Origin: CAYJEQ01 sp964369235 | GTDB taxonomy: Bacteria > Bacillota > Clostridia > Oscillospirales > Ruminococcaceae | Assembly: GCA_964369235.1 (NCBI GenBank) | Contig: CAYJEQ010000013.1 | Span: forward strand, 1-51,582 | Direction of reading: 5' to 3' | DNA: 51,582 nt | Shown: in pieces, positions 25,333 through 34,302 of the stretch | Layout: every line of letters starts with the position of its first letter | Numbering within the stretch: position 1 is the stretch's first letter | The notes under the pieces: generated by a model | The model's database searches: none | Told to the model about the DNA's origin: nothing | The model's input: only the letters and a program-made list of their open reading frames with translations | Program-made: the position numbers and the translations under genes

Positions 25333-26201
25333 TCCTTTATCCCCTTTGCATCTTCGTACATAGTCAGATAATTCTTATGTCTACTGGTGGCTATATCACC
25401 ATTTCCCACAGCCTCTAGCACTGCACATCCCTTTTCCTTAGTGTGGGAACATCCTGTAAACTGGCACTGTGGTATATAATCCTCAAATTCTCTAAAGCAG
25501 TACTGAAGCTGATCCTTTAATATAATATCAAACTTCTCAACCTCAATAGAGGAAAATCCTGGGGTATCTGCTATGTAGCCACCTTGGGCCATAGGGAAAA
25601 GCTCCACATGACGGGTGGTGTGTTTACCTCTGCCTAGCTTCTTACTAATCATGGCAGTTTGTAGGTTAAGCTCTGGGTCTATGGCATTAAGTAAGCTGGA
25701 TTTACCTGCCCCTGTATTGCCACAGAATACGGATATGCCAGAGGATAGCATCTCTGCCACCTCTTTAACCCCTTCCCCTGTTTGGCTACTTACTGTATAG
25801 CTGTTAAATCCAGCCTTACGGTATAACTCTGCCAAAGGTTTACCATCTGCCATATCGGTTTTTGTAATAACAATTACAGGCTCAATATCCCTGTACTGGG
25901 CAATGGCAAGTAGCTTATCTAATACCTCTAGATTAGGAGAGGGCTCTTTTATGGACACTATCATTACCAGCCTTGTTATATTAGCTACTGGTGGACGGAT
26001 AAGGAAATTATCTCTAGGTAGTATCTTAGTTACATAACCCTTCTCATTATCAGTGTGGCTTATAACCACCCGATCCCCCACATATGGGGTTAGGGAGTCT
26101 TTTCTAAAAGAGCCTCGGGCTCTACACTCTACAATACGGCTGGAGGTTTGTACATAGTAAAACCCTCCTGTGGCTTTAACTATAAGTCCTTGTTCTTCCA
26201 A
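25305..26201 (-). CDS. rsgA: Small ribosomal subunit biogenesis GTPase RsgA
   Basis: Circularly permuted GTPase that checks late 30S maturation. The 298-residue protein has the N-terminal OB fold, then G4 (TKTD, 113-116), G1 (GNTGAGKSS, 161-169; usually GxSGVGKSS) and G3 (DTPGF, 212-216), in the permuted order that marks the family, and the C-terminal zinc site with Cys246, Cys251, His253 and Cys259. The start is TTG at 26201: an in-frame stop precedes it directly and AAAGGTGG lies 10 nt upstream. It follows prkC, as in Bacillus, but is separated from it by six hairpins. Confidence 0.94.
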   Translation of the reverse strand: MEEQGLIVKATGGFYYVQTSSRIVECRARGSFRKDSLTPYVGDRVVISHTDNEKGYVTKILPRDNFLIRPPVANITRLVMIVSIKEPSPNLEVLDKLLAIAQYRDIEPVIVITKTDMADGKPLAELYRKAGFNSYTVSSQTGEGVKEVAEMLSSGISVFCGNTGAGKSSLLNAIDPELNLQTAMISKKLGRGKHTTRHVELFPMAQGGYIADTPGFSSIEVEKFDIILKDQLQYCFREFEDYIPQCQFTGCSHTKEKGCAVLEAVGNGDIATSRHKNYLTMYEDAKGIKEWEKNKRGQ

Positions 26202-26241
26202 CTAAGTTCATCCACCTTTCTTAATTAAAGTCTGCTGAACA

Positions 26242-26468
26242 ACCCAAAAACATACTTATAGGTTTATTTAATATGTTTTTGGGTGTTTAGAAGTGCAAAG
26301 TTTTTAATCTATTACTATAAAAACTTTGCACTCTGAATTTGGAGTATAGCTCCAAATTCAGGCAGACTGTCAATAAATGCACCTGTTAACCTCAAAACAC
26401 CATTGTTTTGAGGTTAAATCGCCACAATATTGTGGCGACCTATAACTGTGTGCTAAGCACACAGTTAT
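26242..26468. repeat. Array of six different perfect hairpins
   Basis: Within 227 bp: H1 26242-26254/26272-26284 (13 bp), H2 26292-26306/26318-26332 (15 bp), H3 26333-26344/26350-26361 (12 bp), H4 26386-26399/26404-26417 (14 bp), H5 26419-26438 (20-bp perfect palindrome), H6 26442-26454/26456-26468 (13 bp). No two stems share sequence. AGTCTGC (26229-26235) and GCAGACT (26362-26368) can close H1-H3 into one branch. No hairpin is followed by a proper T-run on the minus strand. The array fills the gap between prkC and rsgA. Confidence 0.93.
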
Positions 26469-26481
26469 TCAGTAAGCATTA
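26434..26481. repeat. 48-bp repeat with 13-bp hairpin, second copy
   Basis: Identical to positions 1-48. Here it contains the right end of H5 and all of H6 and begins 12 nt beyond the prkC stop codon. Confidence 0.9.
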
Positions 26482-26493
26482 ATTACAATGCAA

Positions 26494-28599
26494 CTACTGG
26501 GTAAACTCAGCTGAATTATCGGCTTCTATACGATAGGTTTTCTCATCAAAGTTTAAGGTTATTACCTGATACACATCATTATTTACTATAATCTGTATAT
26601 TAGATACACCCTCACCCTCAAATATAGGCTTCCACTGAGTTACTTCAGATGGATTTAACACCTCGGACACTGTTATTACCCCATCCATCATTCCCTGTAC
26701 ACTAATATCTCTATCAATATTAGGCATTGGAATAGTAAGTCTTAACTTATCTAGCTGTCCGTCCCCTGCACTTACCACCACATTAATAAAGCTATCTTCA
26801 TTTACCGATACTCCCGAGGTTGGTGACTGGCTAATAATTGTACCCTTAGGTAGATCACTTATTTCGGTGCTCTGTCCACCGATATCAAGTTTAAAGTTCT
26901 CTAGGAGAATTTCAGCATCGTCAATCTTCATCCCTACTAGGGCTGGTACCATTACCAGTTTGCTTTCCTTACCGATACTTACTTGAATTTCTAGTACATC
27001 TCCTGATTGTACTGTTGTTCCCTGACTTGGCACAATGCTAACTATAGTACCTATAGGTAAGCTGTCATCGAATATCTCTTCAATAGTATAGTCCAGTCCC
27101 ACAGAATCCAGTAAACCATAGGCATCTGCTGCCTCTTTACCTACTACCTCTGGTATCACCACTTCCTTCTGTCCACTACTTACCTTAATGGTGATTACCG
27201 AGCCAACCTTAACGGTTCTCCCTGGATCTGGGTGCTGTTCATAGATTACCCCAGCACCAAATGTAGGATGGTAATCGGTGGTTTCTACCTCTATCTCAAA
27301 GTTTTCTGAAACACTTTGTGTAGTGGATAGGGCATCGTACTGCATACCTATAAGCTCAGGCACTCTAGTTTCTTCCACCCTACCAAAAGGATTATTTACA
27401 TAGAACATATTAAAGACAAATATTCCTGTTACCAGCACAAAAGCCGTTGTAATCCCAGCCATAACCGACACCATAGGGATAAAAGTTTCTGGCTTTTCCT
27501 CTGATGTTTTTACCTTAGGCTGTGTTTCTTGGGATTTTTTCGGTGCTGATTTAGTTGTCTGTTTTCTTGGGGTTTTCTTAGGTGTTATCTTTTCCTTCAT
27601 ACTCTCTCCAAAAGCCATTATCATATCCACAGGGCTAGGTTTCTTCTCTGTTTCAGCCTGTAGACCTTCTTCTTTAACTCCCTGTTGTTTCTTCTGTGCT
27701 AGGACTTTTTTTACTGCACGGGTGTTTATAACCTCAGGGCTACTGTCATATTTATATGCAAAGGATATTCTAGGGTTTTTCTTAAACTCATCAAAATCCT
27801 TTAACATCTCTGCTGCACTTTGATATCTCATATCCACATCTTTTCTCATGGCATGGATAATAATTTCCTCTAGTGGCTTAGGTATATCAGGGTTTATCTG
27901 ACTAGGGGCTTTTGCAGTGTCCTGTATCTGCTTTAGAGCTACTGTCAGTGGTGTGTCAGCTTCAAAGGGCAGTTCCCCTGTTAGCATCTCATAGAGCATT
28001 ACCCCTACTGCATAGATGTCAGTACGCTGATCGGTAACATTGCCACTAGCCTGTTCTGGGCTAATATAATGGACTGAGCCTATAGCCCTGTCGGTTATGG
28101 TGCGACTGCCACTGCGTGCAAATCTAGCAATACCAAAGTCGGTAATCTTAATAGTACCATCGGACAGTAGCATAATATTTTGTGGCTTAACATCACGATG
28201 GACTATGCCTTTATCGTGGGCGTGTTGCAGTCCACGAAGTATCTGTAGGGTAAAATGAGCTGCTTCTTTCCAGCTGATTATCTGTTGCTGTTGTATATAA
28301 TCTTTAAGTGTAATGCCGGCAATATACTCCATAACAATAAAATGCACTGCTGTGGTAAAACTCACATCAAACACCTTTACTATATTGCTATGGGAGAGCA
28401 TTGCAATGGCTTTACTCTCATTTTTAAAACGGCGAAGAAATTCCTCATTCTCGGCAAATTCACTTCGCAAAACCTTAATGGCAACAAGGTTTCCCTCTAA
28501 TAGATCGCGGCCACGGTAGACATTAGCCATACCACCGATACCTATTAGCTCTAAAACTTCATATCTACCATCAAGTTTTTTTCCAATATATTTATCCAT
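26494..28599 (-). CDS. prkC: Ser/Thr protein kinase with PASTA domains (PrkC/PknB type)
   Basis: Membrane receptor kinase that senses muropeptides or lipid II and controls growth, division and spore germination. The 701-residue protein has the kinase domain (1-275) with GIGGMANVY, catalytic Lys42, HRDVKPQN (134-141) and DFG (154-156), an activation loop ending GSVHYISPEQ, a Lys/Pro-rich juxtamembrane region, one membrane helix (about 375-400), and three PASTA repeats (about 412-615), then a short C-terminal beta domain. It follows its phosphatase by 133 bp containing hairpins. ATG with AAGGA 7 nt upstream. Confidence 0.95.
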   Translation of the reverse strand: MDKYIGKKLDGRYEVLELIGIGGMANVYRGRDLLEGNLVAIKVLRSEFAENEEFLRRFKNESKAIAMLSHSNIVKVFDVSFTTAVHFIVMEYIAGITLKDYIQQQQIISWKEAAHFTLQILRGLQHAHDKGIVHRDVKPQNIMLLSDGTIKITDFGIARFARSGSRTITDRAIGSVHYISPEQASGNVTDQRTDIYAVGVMLYEMLTGELPFEADTPLTVALKQIQDTAKAPSQINPDIPKPLEEIIIHAMRKDVDMRYQSAAEMLKDFDEFKKNPRISFAYKYDSSPEVINTRAVKKVLAQKKQQGVKEEGLQAETEKKPSPVDMIMAFGESMKEKITPKKTPRKQTTKSAPKKSQETQPKVKTSEEKPETFIPMVSVMAGITTAFVLVTGIFVFNMFYVNNPFGRVEETRVPELIGMQYDALSTTQSVSENFEIEVETTDYHPTFGAGVIYEQHPDPGRTVKVGSVITIKVSSGQKEVVIPEVVGKEAADAYGLLDSVGLDYTIEEIFDDSLPIGTIVSIVPSQGTTVQSGDVLEIQVSIGKESKLVMVPALVGMKIDDAEILLENFKLDIGGQSTEISDLPKGTIISQSPTSGVSVNEDSFINVVVSAGDGQLDKLRLTIPMPNIDRDISVQGMMDGVITVSEVLNPSEVTQWKPIFEGEGVSNIQIIVNNDVYQVITLNFDEKTYRIEADNSAEFTQ

Positions 28600-28620
28600 C
28601 TTATATCCTTCCTCACAAAT

Positions 28621-28676
28621 ATCACCTTACTTTTCTAATAGGTGATGTTTGGCTGGATTGCCACTAATTGGCAAAC
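28621..28676. repeat. Two hairpins between prpC and prkC
   Basis: ATCACCT (28621-28627) pairs with AGGTGAT (28640-28646), and TTGCCA pairs with TGGCAA near 28659-28675. They are short (7 and 6 bp). They lie in the only gap over 100 bp between the phosphatase and kinase genes. Confidence 0.4.
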
Positions 28677-28732
28677 TTAATATTTCACAGTTAAAACTTG
28701 TTTTCCCAGTTTATAAAACTTTTCTTTTAATA

Positions 28733-29476
28733 CTACTTACTTTCTATCTCTGGCACAATTACCACAGCGGTAATATTATCTCCACCACCATTTTTATTAG
28801 CGCTATCTATTAAAGGACGCACCGTACCTATCTGCACACTATCACATAGTTTTTTCTTAAGCTCCTCTGGTGACAGGTAGTTATACAGCCCATCAGTACA
28901 GATTAATAGGGCATCACCACTGTGAAGCTGATGCTCACTATAATCAGCATCAACTACAGCCTCAATACCTATTGCTCGTGTTATGTAGTGTTTTTGTGGA
29001 TGGTTTTCTGCCTGTTCTCGGGTTATCCCTCCACGATCTAGTAAAAATTCCACCATGGTGTGGTCTTTTGTTAGCTGTTCCACCATATCGGTGGCTTTGT
29101 TGTATTTATATAGTCTACTGTCCCCAGCAGAACCATAATAAAGCATATTCTCCCTAACTATAGCAATAACTGTAGTAGTTCCCATACCCTTTAACTCTTG
29201 GTTATTTTCTGCCATGTTATACACATTGGCATTGGCATTATTTATTGCTGCAGAGATAGCCTGCTTTGGATGAAATATATCCCCGTCCATCTCTTTACCC
29301 AGTGTTTCATCTATGGTTTGGGTTGCTAGTTTACTTGCAATCTGCCCACCCTGAGCGCCACCCATTCCATCACAGACAATTGAATATCCAAAATCATCTG
29401 TTAACATCCTGTTTTGATAGTAGTCCTGATTATCTCCACGAACCCTGCCTGGGTCGGTGCTTCCAAATATGGTCAA
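28733..29476 (-). CDS. prpC: PP2C-type protein phosphatase (PrpC/Stp)
   Basis: Removes phosphate from PrkC and its targets. The 247-residue protein carries all PP2C metal motifs: GRVRGDNQD near the N-terminus, VCDGMGG, GDSRLY, CTDGLYNYL and GGGDNITAVV. The start is TTG at 29476, with AGGGGGA about 8 nt upstream, and lies 12 nt after the rlmN stop, so the two are cotranscribed. The order rsmB-rlmN-prpC-prkC-rsgA is widely kept in Firmicutes. Confidence 0.95.
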   Translation of the reverse strand: MTIFGSTDPGRVRGDNQDYYQNRMLTDDFGYSIVCDGMGGAQGGQIASKLATQTIDETLGKEMDGDIFHPKQAISAAINNANANVYNMAENNQELKGMGTTTVIAIVRENMLYYGSAGDSRLYKYNKATDMVEQLTKDHTMVEFLLDRGGITREQAENHPQKHYITRAIGIEAVVDADYSEHQLHSGDALLICTDGLYNYLSPEELKKKLCDSVQIGTVRPLIDSANKNGGGDNITAVVIVPEIESK

Positions 29477-29488
29477 TTTTCATTCCCC

Positions 29489-30538
29489 CTATAGATTGTT
29501 AAGTCTAAGCTGTCCACAAGCCGCATCTATATCAGTTCCTAGCTCTCTGCGTACAGTGGCATTTATATTATTGTCCAAAAGCATATTTTTAAACTTTTCT
29601 ACCTGTGTTTTACTGGTGCGTATATATCCTGTTTCCTTAACTGCATTAACGGGAATTAGATTAACATGGCATATCATACCTTTAAGAAGCTTTGACAGTG
29701 CCTTGGCATCTTCTGGTTTGTCGTTTACCCCACCGATTAAGGAATATTCAAAGGACACACGACGACCTGTTTTGTCAAAGTAATCTCTACAAGCCTTTAG
29801 CAGTTCTTCTATATGGTGTTTTTTATTTATAGGCATTATCTCACTTCTTGTGGTGTTGTTGGTAGCATGAAGTGAAATTGACAGGGTTATCCCCAGCTTT
29901 AACTCCATTAAATCGTATATACGATCTACCAAACCACAGGTAGACAGCGAAACATGTCTTAAACTTAGGTTTTTCCCTTCTGGGGAGGATAGTATATTTA
30001 AAAATTTAATTACATTGTCATAGTTATCCAGTGGCTCACCAATGCCCATTAGCACTAGGCTACCTACATTTACCTCAGCCACTCGCTGAACAGTGTATAT
30101 CTGCTCTAACATCTCTGCTGGGGTTAGATTTCGCTTAAATCCTGCTAGGGTAGATGCACAGAATGTACACCCCATCTTACAGCCTACCTGTGTGGAAATA
30201 CACAGGCTGTAGCCGTGTTTATACTTCATTAGCACCGTTTCTACACAGTTGCCATCGGCTAGTTTAAGTAGGTATTTTCTTGTTTCGTCCTCAGTGGAGG
30301 TAAGCTCTCTCACCACCTGTGGCACCTGTATGTAGGCTATGTTTTCTAGTTTTTCTCGCAGTTTTAGGGAGATATTACTCATCTCGCATAAGGTTGCCAC
30401 CTGTTTCTGGTGAAGCCAGTTATATATCTGAGTAGCACGAAAGGACTGCTCACCATTTTCCTTTAAAAAATCTTTTAACTCTTGTAATGTCATGGATTTT
30501 ATATCACTTTTAAGCTGTTGCTCATTTGGATTGTCCAT
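29489..30538 (-). CDS. rlmN: Dual-specificity 23S rRNA/tRNA adenine-C2 methyltransferase
   Basis: Radical SAM enzyme that makes 2-methyladenosine at A2503 of 23S rRNA and A37 of some tRNAs. From ATG 30538 it has 349 residues. Seen: the Fe-S motif CKMGCTFC, LVLMGIGEPLDNYDNV, SLSTCG, ISLHA and the substrate-methylating Cys in AACGQLR near the C-terminus. An earlier in-frame ATG 12 nt upstream lies within the AAAGGC ribosome site, so the second ATG is preferred. It lies 21 nt after rsmB. Confidence 0.95.
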   Translation of the reverse strand: MDNPNEQQLKSDIKSMTLQELKDFLKENGEQSFRATQIYNWLHQKQVATLCEMSNISLKLREKLENIAYIQVPQVVRELTSTEDETRKYLLKLADGNCVETVLMKYKHGYSLCISTQVGCKMGCTFCASTLAGFKRNLTPAEMLEQIYTVQRVAEVNVGSLVLMGIGEPLDNYDNVIKFLNILSSPEGKNLSLRHVSLSTCGLVDRIYDLMELKLGITLSISLHATNNTTRSEIMPINKKHHIEELLKACRDYFDKTGRRVSFEYSLIGGVNDKPEDAKALSKLLKGMICHVNLIPVNAVKETGYIRTSKTQVEKFKNMLLDNNINATVRRELGTDIDAACGQLRLNNL

Positions 30539-30559
30539 TATTATGACCATGCCTTTCTC

Positions 30560-31858
30560 TTAGTTTGCAATATTCTTGATTAACACACAAATAAAAAATC
30601 CGTCGCCACCCTCTACCCTTGGTAGTATGGTTTGGTATTTATTATCCTTATCATAGTAATCAAAGTCCTTATTATCCTGTAAAAATCTCTCTACAACCTT
30701 AATATTTTCCTGTTGTAGTATAGTACAGGTAGAGTAGATAACCTGTCCCCCAGCCTTAACATAACCTGAGGCATTTTTTAGAATATTATACTGTATTTCT
30801 GGCAGTTCTTTAATTTCATCACTGGTTTTATACTTAATCTCAGGTTTTCTTCTAATAATACCAAATCCCGAGCAAGGCACATCACATAGCACCCTGTCAA
30901 AATCCCCTAGCTCTCCACTTTTTACCGAGCCGTCGGCAACCTGTGGGATAATATTACTAAGTCCTAGGCGACTAGCACCTTCTTTAATTAGCTCTACACG
31001 GCTTGAGTGTAGGTCAAAGGAATGTATCTCTCCCTTACCCTCTAACAGCTCTGCCATAGTAAAACTTTTCCCTCCTGGTGCTGCACATATATCTGCAATC
31101 CTAGGTGATGGGTTTTCTATATTTTGTGTGGCTACCTTAGCACAAATCTGGCTGGACATATCCTGTATGTGAAACAGCCCCTTCTTGTAGCTAGATAGCT
31201 TGGTTATATCCCCTGATAGCTTAATATTAAGACAGTTTTCCAGAGAAGTTTCCTCTGCTTCTATACCTTCTTCTGATAGCTTTGCTATAAGGTCTTTTGC
31301 TGTGATTTTAGTGTTGTTTACCCTTAGGTAGGTAGGTGGTGCAGATAGAGAAGTTTCCAAAATAGTCTGAGTAGCTTCCTTGCCATGCTCCTTAGTTAGC
31401 TGTTTTACCAGCCAGCTTGGACAGGAATACTTAACGGAAATCTCCTCAGCCATACCACCCTTAACTGGGGGTATCTCCATATTATCCCTTATAAAGCTTC
31501 TCAACACTCCATTAACAAAGCCAGAGGCTGAGGCAACTTTATTGGATTTTGCTAGGTTTACCCCTTCGTTTACTGCTGCGCTACTGGGTACACTATCCAT
31601 GTACAGTAGCTGATAAAGGCTCATTCTAAGGATAACTAGCACCTGTGGAGATAGTTTATTCAGTGGGGTTTTGGAATATTTTTTTATAATGTGGTCAAGG
31701 GTTATCTTTCGCTCTATTACACCGTATATTAGTGCAGTGGCAAAAGCTCGCCCTTCCTTTAACCCACCTAAAGAATTATCCACCACTATATTGGAGTAGC
31801 TCTTGTCTTTTTCCATTTTGTATATAGCCTCAAAAGCTACCTGTCGTGCAGTTATCAT
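30560..31858 (-). CDS. rsmB: 16S rRNA (cytosine967-C5)-methyltransferase
   Basis: Methylates C967 of 16S rRNA. The 432-residue protein has an N-terminal NusB-like RNA-binding domain (1-135; AFEAIYKMEKDKSYSN) and a C-terminal SAM domain with ICAAPGGKSF, the catalytic DVPCSGFG and STCTILQQEN containing the second Cys. ATG with AAGGGGA 8 nt upstream. A hairpin with 9-bp arms (31891-31899 with 31909-31917) precedes it. Confidence 0.95.
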   Translation of the reverse strand: MITARQVAFEAIYKMEKDKSYSNIVVDNSLGGLKEGRAFATALIYGVIERKITLDHIIKKYSKTPLNKLSPQVLVILRMSLYQLLYMDSVPSSAAVNEGVNLAKSNKVASASGFVNGVLRSFIRDNMEIPPVKGGMAEEISVKYSCPSWLVKQLTKEHGKEATQTILETSLSAPPTYLRVNNTKITAKDLIAKLSEEGIEAEETSLENCLNIKLSGDITKLSSYKKGLFHIQDMSSQICAKVATQNIENPSPRIADICAAPGGKSFTMAELLEGKGEIHSFDLHSSRVELIKEGASRLGLSNIIPQVADGSVKSGELGDFDRVLCDVPCSGFGIIRRKPEIKYKTSDEIKELPEIQYNILKNASGYVKAGGQVIYSTCTILQQENIKVVERFLQDNKDFDYYDKDNKYQTILPRVEGGDGFFICVLIKNIAN

Positions 31859-31890
31859 TAGATTAGTCCCCTTTTATTTTAAGTTACTAT

Positions 31891-31917
31891 TAGTAATATC
31901 GCTCATGTATATTACTA
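31891..31917. repeat. Hairpin between the YugP-type protease and rsmB
   Basis: TAGTAATAT pairs with ATATTACTA around a 9-nt loop. It follows the minus-strand stop of the protease by 13 nt and has no T-run. Confidence 0.55.
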
Positions 31918-31930
31918 TAGGTATTAATCG

Positions 31931-32617
31931 CTATTTCTTCCCTTTGCCACCATATAGTAGCCATAGTCGCAGTAGCTGTGCCAGTGAAGCCACCAGTGCA
32001 GCCACATAGGTTAGAGCTGCTGCTTGTAGCACTCGCTTTGCCCCTGTTAGCTCCTCACCATAAAGATAGTGATCCTGTTCTAGAGTTTTAATAGCTCGGC
32101 TACTGGCATTAAATTCCACAGGTAGAGTTACCAGTTGGAACACCGACACCATAGCAAAAACTATTAGCCCCACATTTACAAGGCCTGTAGCCTCCAGTAA
32201 AAATCCTAGGAAAATCAGTGGAATACCTAGCATAGAGCCGATATTTGCCACTGGGAGAATTGCGTTTCTTATGTTAATAGGCAGATAGCCATGATTGTGC
32301 TGTATGGCATGGCCTACCTCATGGGCAGCCACCCCAATGGCAGCAACAGAAATCCCATCATGAACATCGGAAGATAGCCTTACCACATTGGTTCTAGGGT
32401 CAAAGTGATCTCCCAGTTTCCCCTGTGCTCGCTCTATCATAACATTTTGCAGCCCATTGCTATCCAGTATCTGTCTAGCTACCATAGCACCTGTTTTTCC
32501 TTGGTTGCTATAGTGCTTTTTATATTTGTCAAAGGTTGAAGTCACTAAGAACTGAGCATACATTGCAAAAAGTGCAGCAGGTATTACCAGTATAAAATAA
32601 TATATGTCAAAAAACAT
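31931..32617 (-). CDS. Membrane zinc metallopeptidase, YugP type
   Basis: A 228-residue membrane protein of the Zn-peptidase-2 (YugP) family. The HEVGH motif in AAHEVGHAIQ gives the zinc-binding helix. Hydrophobic helices lie at the N-terminus (about 3-21), after the HExxH (about 125-165) and at the C-terminus. The substrates are unknown. An earlier ATG is in frame (32662), but GAGAAAGGA is placed 10 nt before ATG 32617. The gene stands between fmt and rsmB, its common place in clostridia. Confidence 0.88.
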   Translation of the reverse strand: MFFDIYYFILVIPAALFAMYAQFLVTSTFDKYKKHYSNQGKTGAMVARQILDSNGLQNVMIERAQGKLGDHFDPRTNVVRLSSDVHDGISVAAIGVAAHEVGHAIQHNHGYLPINIRNAILPVANIGSMLGIPLIFLGFLLEATGLVNVGLIVFAMVSVFQLVTLPVEFNASSRAIKTLEQDHYLYGEELTGAKRVLQAAALTYVAALVASLAQLLRLWLLYGGKGKK

Positions 32618-32699
32618 CTTAATATCATCCTTTCTCAGTTTAACCACCTTGTAAAAAGTCATTTTTTTAGGTGATTATGGTTTACTAGGCTCATACTAT

Positions 32700-33620
32700 C
32701 TAGCCTAGTATAGTTCCCTTTTCTAGTCGTTTTCCCATTAGGAAGGCTTTGCCCTCCATCTTCCCTTTGCTTTCTGGCTGTACTTCCAGTAGCTCAATAG
32801 CACCACTGCCACAGGCTACAATAAGTCTTTTGTCGTCTAGTAGCTCTCCAGCCTTACCAGTATATCCCTCTACAGGCACTGCCTTAATAACCTTTACCAC
32901 CTTACCATCTAGGGTAAATCTTGCCATAGGCCATGGATTTATCCCTCTAATAAGATTGTGGAGAAGCAGTGGCTCCTTAGTAAAGTCCAGTTGGGACATC
33001 TTCTTATCCAGCATTGGTGCGTGGGTAGCTTCACTTTCCTGCTGTGGCTCTGGGGTAACACTGCCCTTTTCTAGTGCATCTATAGTTTCTACTAATAGTT
33101 TTGCGCCTTCTAGGGAAAGTCTATCGTGAAGCTCTCCATAGGTTTCGGTAAACTTTAGTGGGGTTTCGTACTTAAGTAGCATATCCCCTGTGTCCAAACC
33201 TTCTCCCATTATCATGGTGGTTATACCTACAGTTTCACAGCCATCAATTACCGACCACTGAATTGGGCCAGCACCACGATATTTAGGCAGTAGTGAACCA
33301 TGTACATTAATACAACCATATTTAGGATAATCTATTATATCCTTAGGTAGTATTCTGCCATAGGCTACTACAGCTATAAGGTCTGGTGCATACTCCTTAA
33401 TAAGGCTCATTACAGTGCCATCACGCATTTTAGTTGGTTGGTGTACATCTATACCTAGCTCTAGGGCTAGTTCTTTAATAGGAGGGGCACTCATCTGCTT
33501 ACCTCGGTTTTTTGGTTTATCAGGCTGGGTAAACACTGCCACTACTTCATGTCCTGCTTCTACTATTGCCTTTAAAGATGGCACAGCAAAATCAGGAGTT
33601 CCCATATATACTATTCTCAC
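32700..33620 (-). CDS. fmt: Methionyl-tRNA formyltransferase
   Basis: Formylates initiator Met-tRNA using 10-formyl-tetrahydrofolate. The 306-residue protein shows MGTPDFAVPSL, VVAYGRILP, NVHGSLLPKYRGAGPI with the catalytic Asn/His, and GLDTGD, followed by the C-terminal OB fold. Start is GTG at 33620 with AAAGGA 10 nt upstream. It works with def, which lies just upstream in transcription; the 148-bp gap between them holds hairpins. A 9-bp stem (32683-32691 with 32702-32710) includes its stop codon. Confidence 0.95.
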   Translation of the reverse strand: MRIVYMGTPDFAVPSLKAIVEAGHEVVAVFTQPDKPKNRGKQMSAPPIKELALELGIDVHQPTKMRDGTVMSLIKEYAPDLIAVVAYGRILPKDIIDYPKYGCINVHGSLLPKYRGAGPIQWSVIDGCETVGITTMIMGEGLDTGDMLLKYETPLKFTETYGELHDRLSLEGAKLLVETIDALEKGSVTPEPQQESEATHAPMLDKKMSQLDFTKEPLLLHNLIRGINPWPMARFTLDGKVVKVIKAVPVEGYTGKAGELLDDKRLIVACGSGAIELLEVQPESKGKMEGKAFLMGKRLEKGTILG

Positions 33621-33689
33621 TTATATAGTTTCCTTTCTGTGGGCATATCACAAATCTTCCTCATAAATCTGCTGAGCCGGAATGTTTTG

Positions 33690-33766
33690 AGGGATTTTAA
33701 TCCCTGATTAAAATTTCACCATTTCATGGTGAAAAGCCAAAACTTTGTCGCAAAGCTTGCTTTGTG
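33690..33766. repeat. String of competing hairpins between def and fmt
   Basis: Four stems: 33690-33696/33699-33705 (7 bp), 33694-33701/33707-33714 (8 bp, excludes the first), 33714-33722/33726-33734 (9 bp) and 33749-33755/33760-33766 (7 bp). The last ends two bases from the def stop codon. No T-run follows on the minus strand. Confidence 0.65.
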
Positions 33767-33768
33767 AT

Positions 33769-34254
33769 TTAGTCCTCATCATCCATATACTCATCTAAAT
33801 CCTCTGGAGCTACCATATATTCTACAATATCCTTAAATAGCTGTCCGTTTAGATGGTCGATTTCGTGGCATAGGGCTCTTGCCATTAGCTCTTCCCCTTC
33901 AAGGATAAATGTATTACCATTTCTGTCCTGTGCCTGCACTCTTACCATGTAAGGGCGTTTAACTATACCAAACTCTCCTGGGGAGGATAAACAGCCTTCA
34001 ATACCTTCCTGCTCGTCTTCCTGATGTAGGATTTCTGGGTTCATTAGCTCGATTAGCTCGTCACCAATGTCCACAACTACTGCACGACGAAGTATCCCAA
34101 TCTGTGGTGCTGCTAAACCTACACCATTGGTGTGGTACATAGTATCTGCCATATCGTCTAGTAATAAACCTAGCTTCTCGTCAAAATTTTCCACTGGTTT
34201 GCTTTTCTTTCTCAGTAATTCGTCTGTATCTGTCAGTATTGTTCTCAGTGCCAT
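33769..34254 (-). CDS. def: Peptide deformylase
   Basis: Removes the formyl group from nascent proteins. The 161-residue protein has the three PDF motifs: GVGLAAPQ (44-51), EGCLS (86-90, metal ligand Cys88) and HEIDH (130-134). The acidic C-terminal tail is short. ATG with AAAGGA 8 nt upstream, 48 nt after priA. Confidence 0.96.
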   Translation of the reverse strand: MALRTILTDTDELLRKKSKPVENFDEKLGLLLDDMADTMYHTNGVGLAAPQIGILRRAVVVDIGDELIELMNPEILHQEDEQEGIEGCLSSPGEFGIVKRPYMVRVQAQDRNGNTFILEGEELMARALCHEIDHLNGQLFKDIVEYMVAPEDLDEYMDDED

Positions 34255-34302
34255 AATAGTATTCCTTTCTCTACCCTAGTAGGGCATAACCGTGTTTTAT
34301 AT

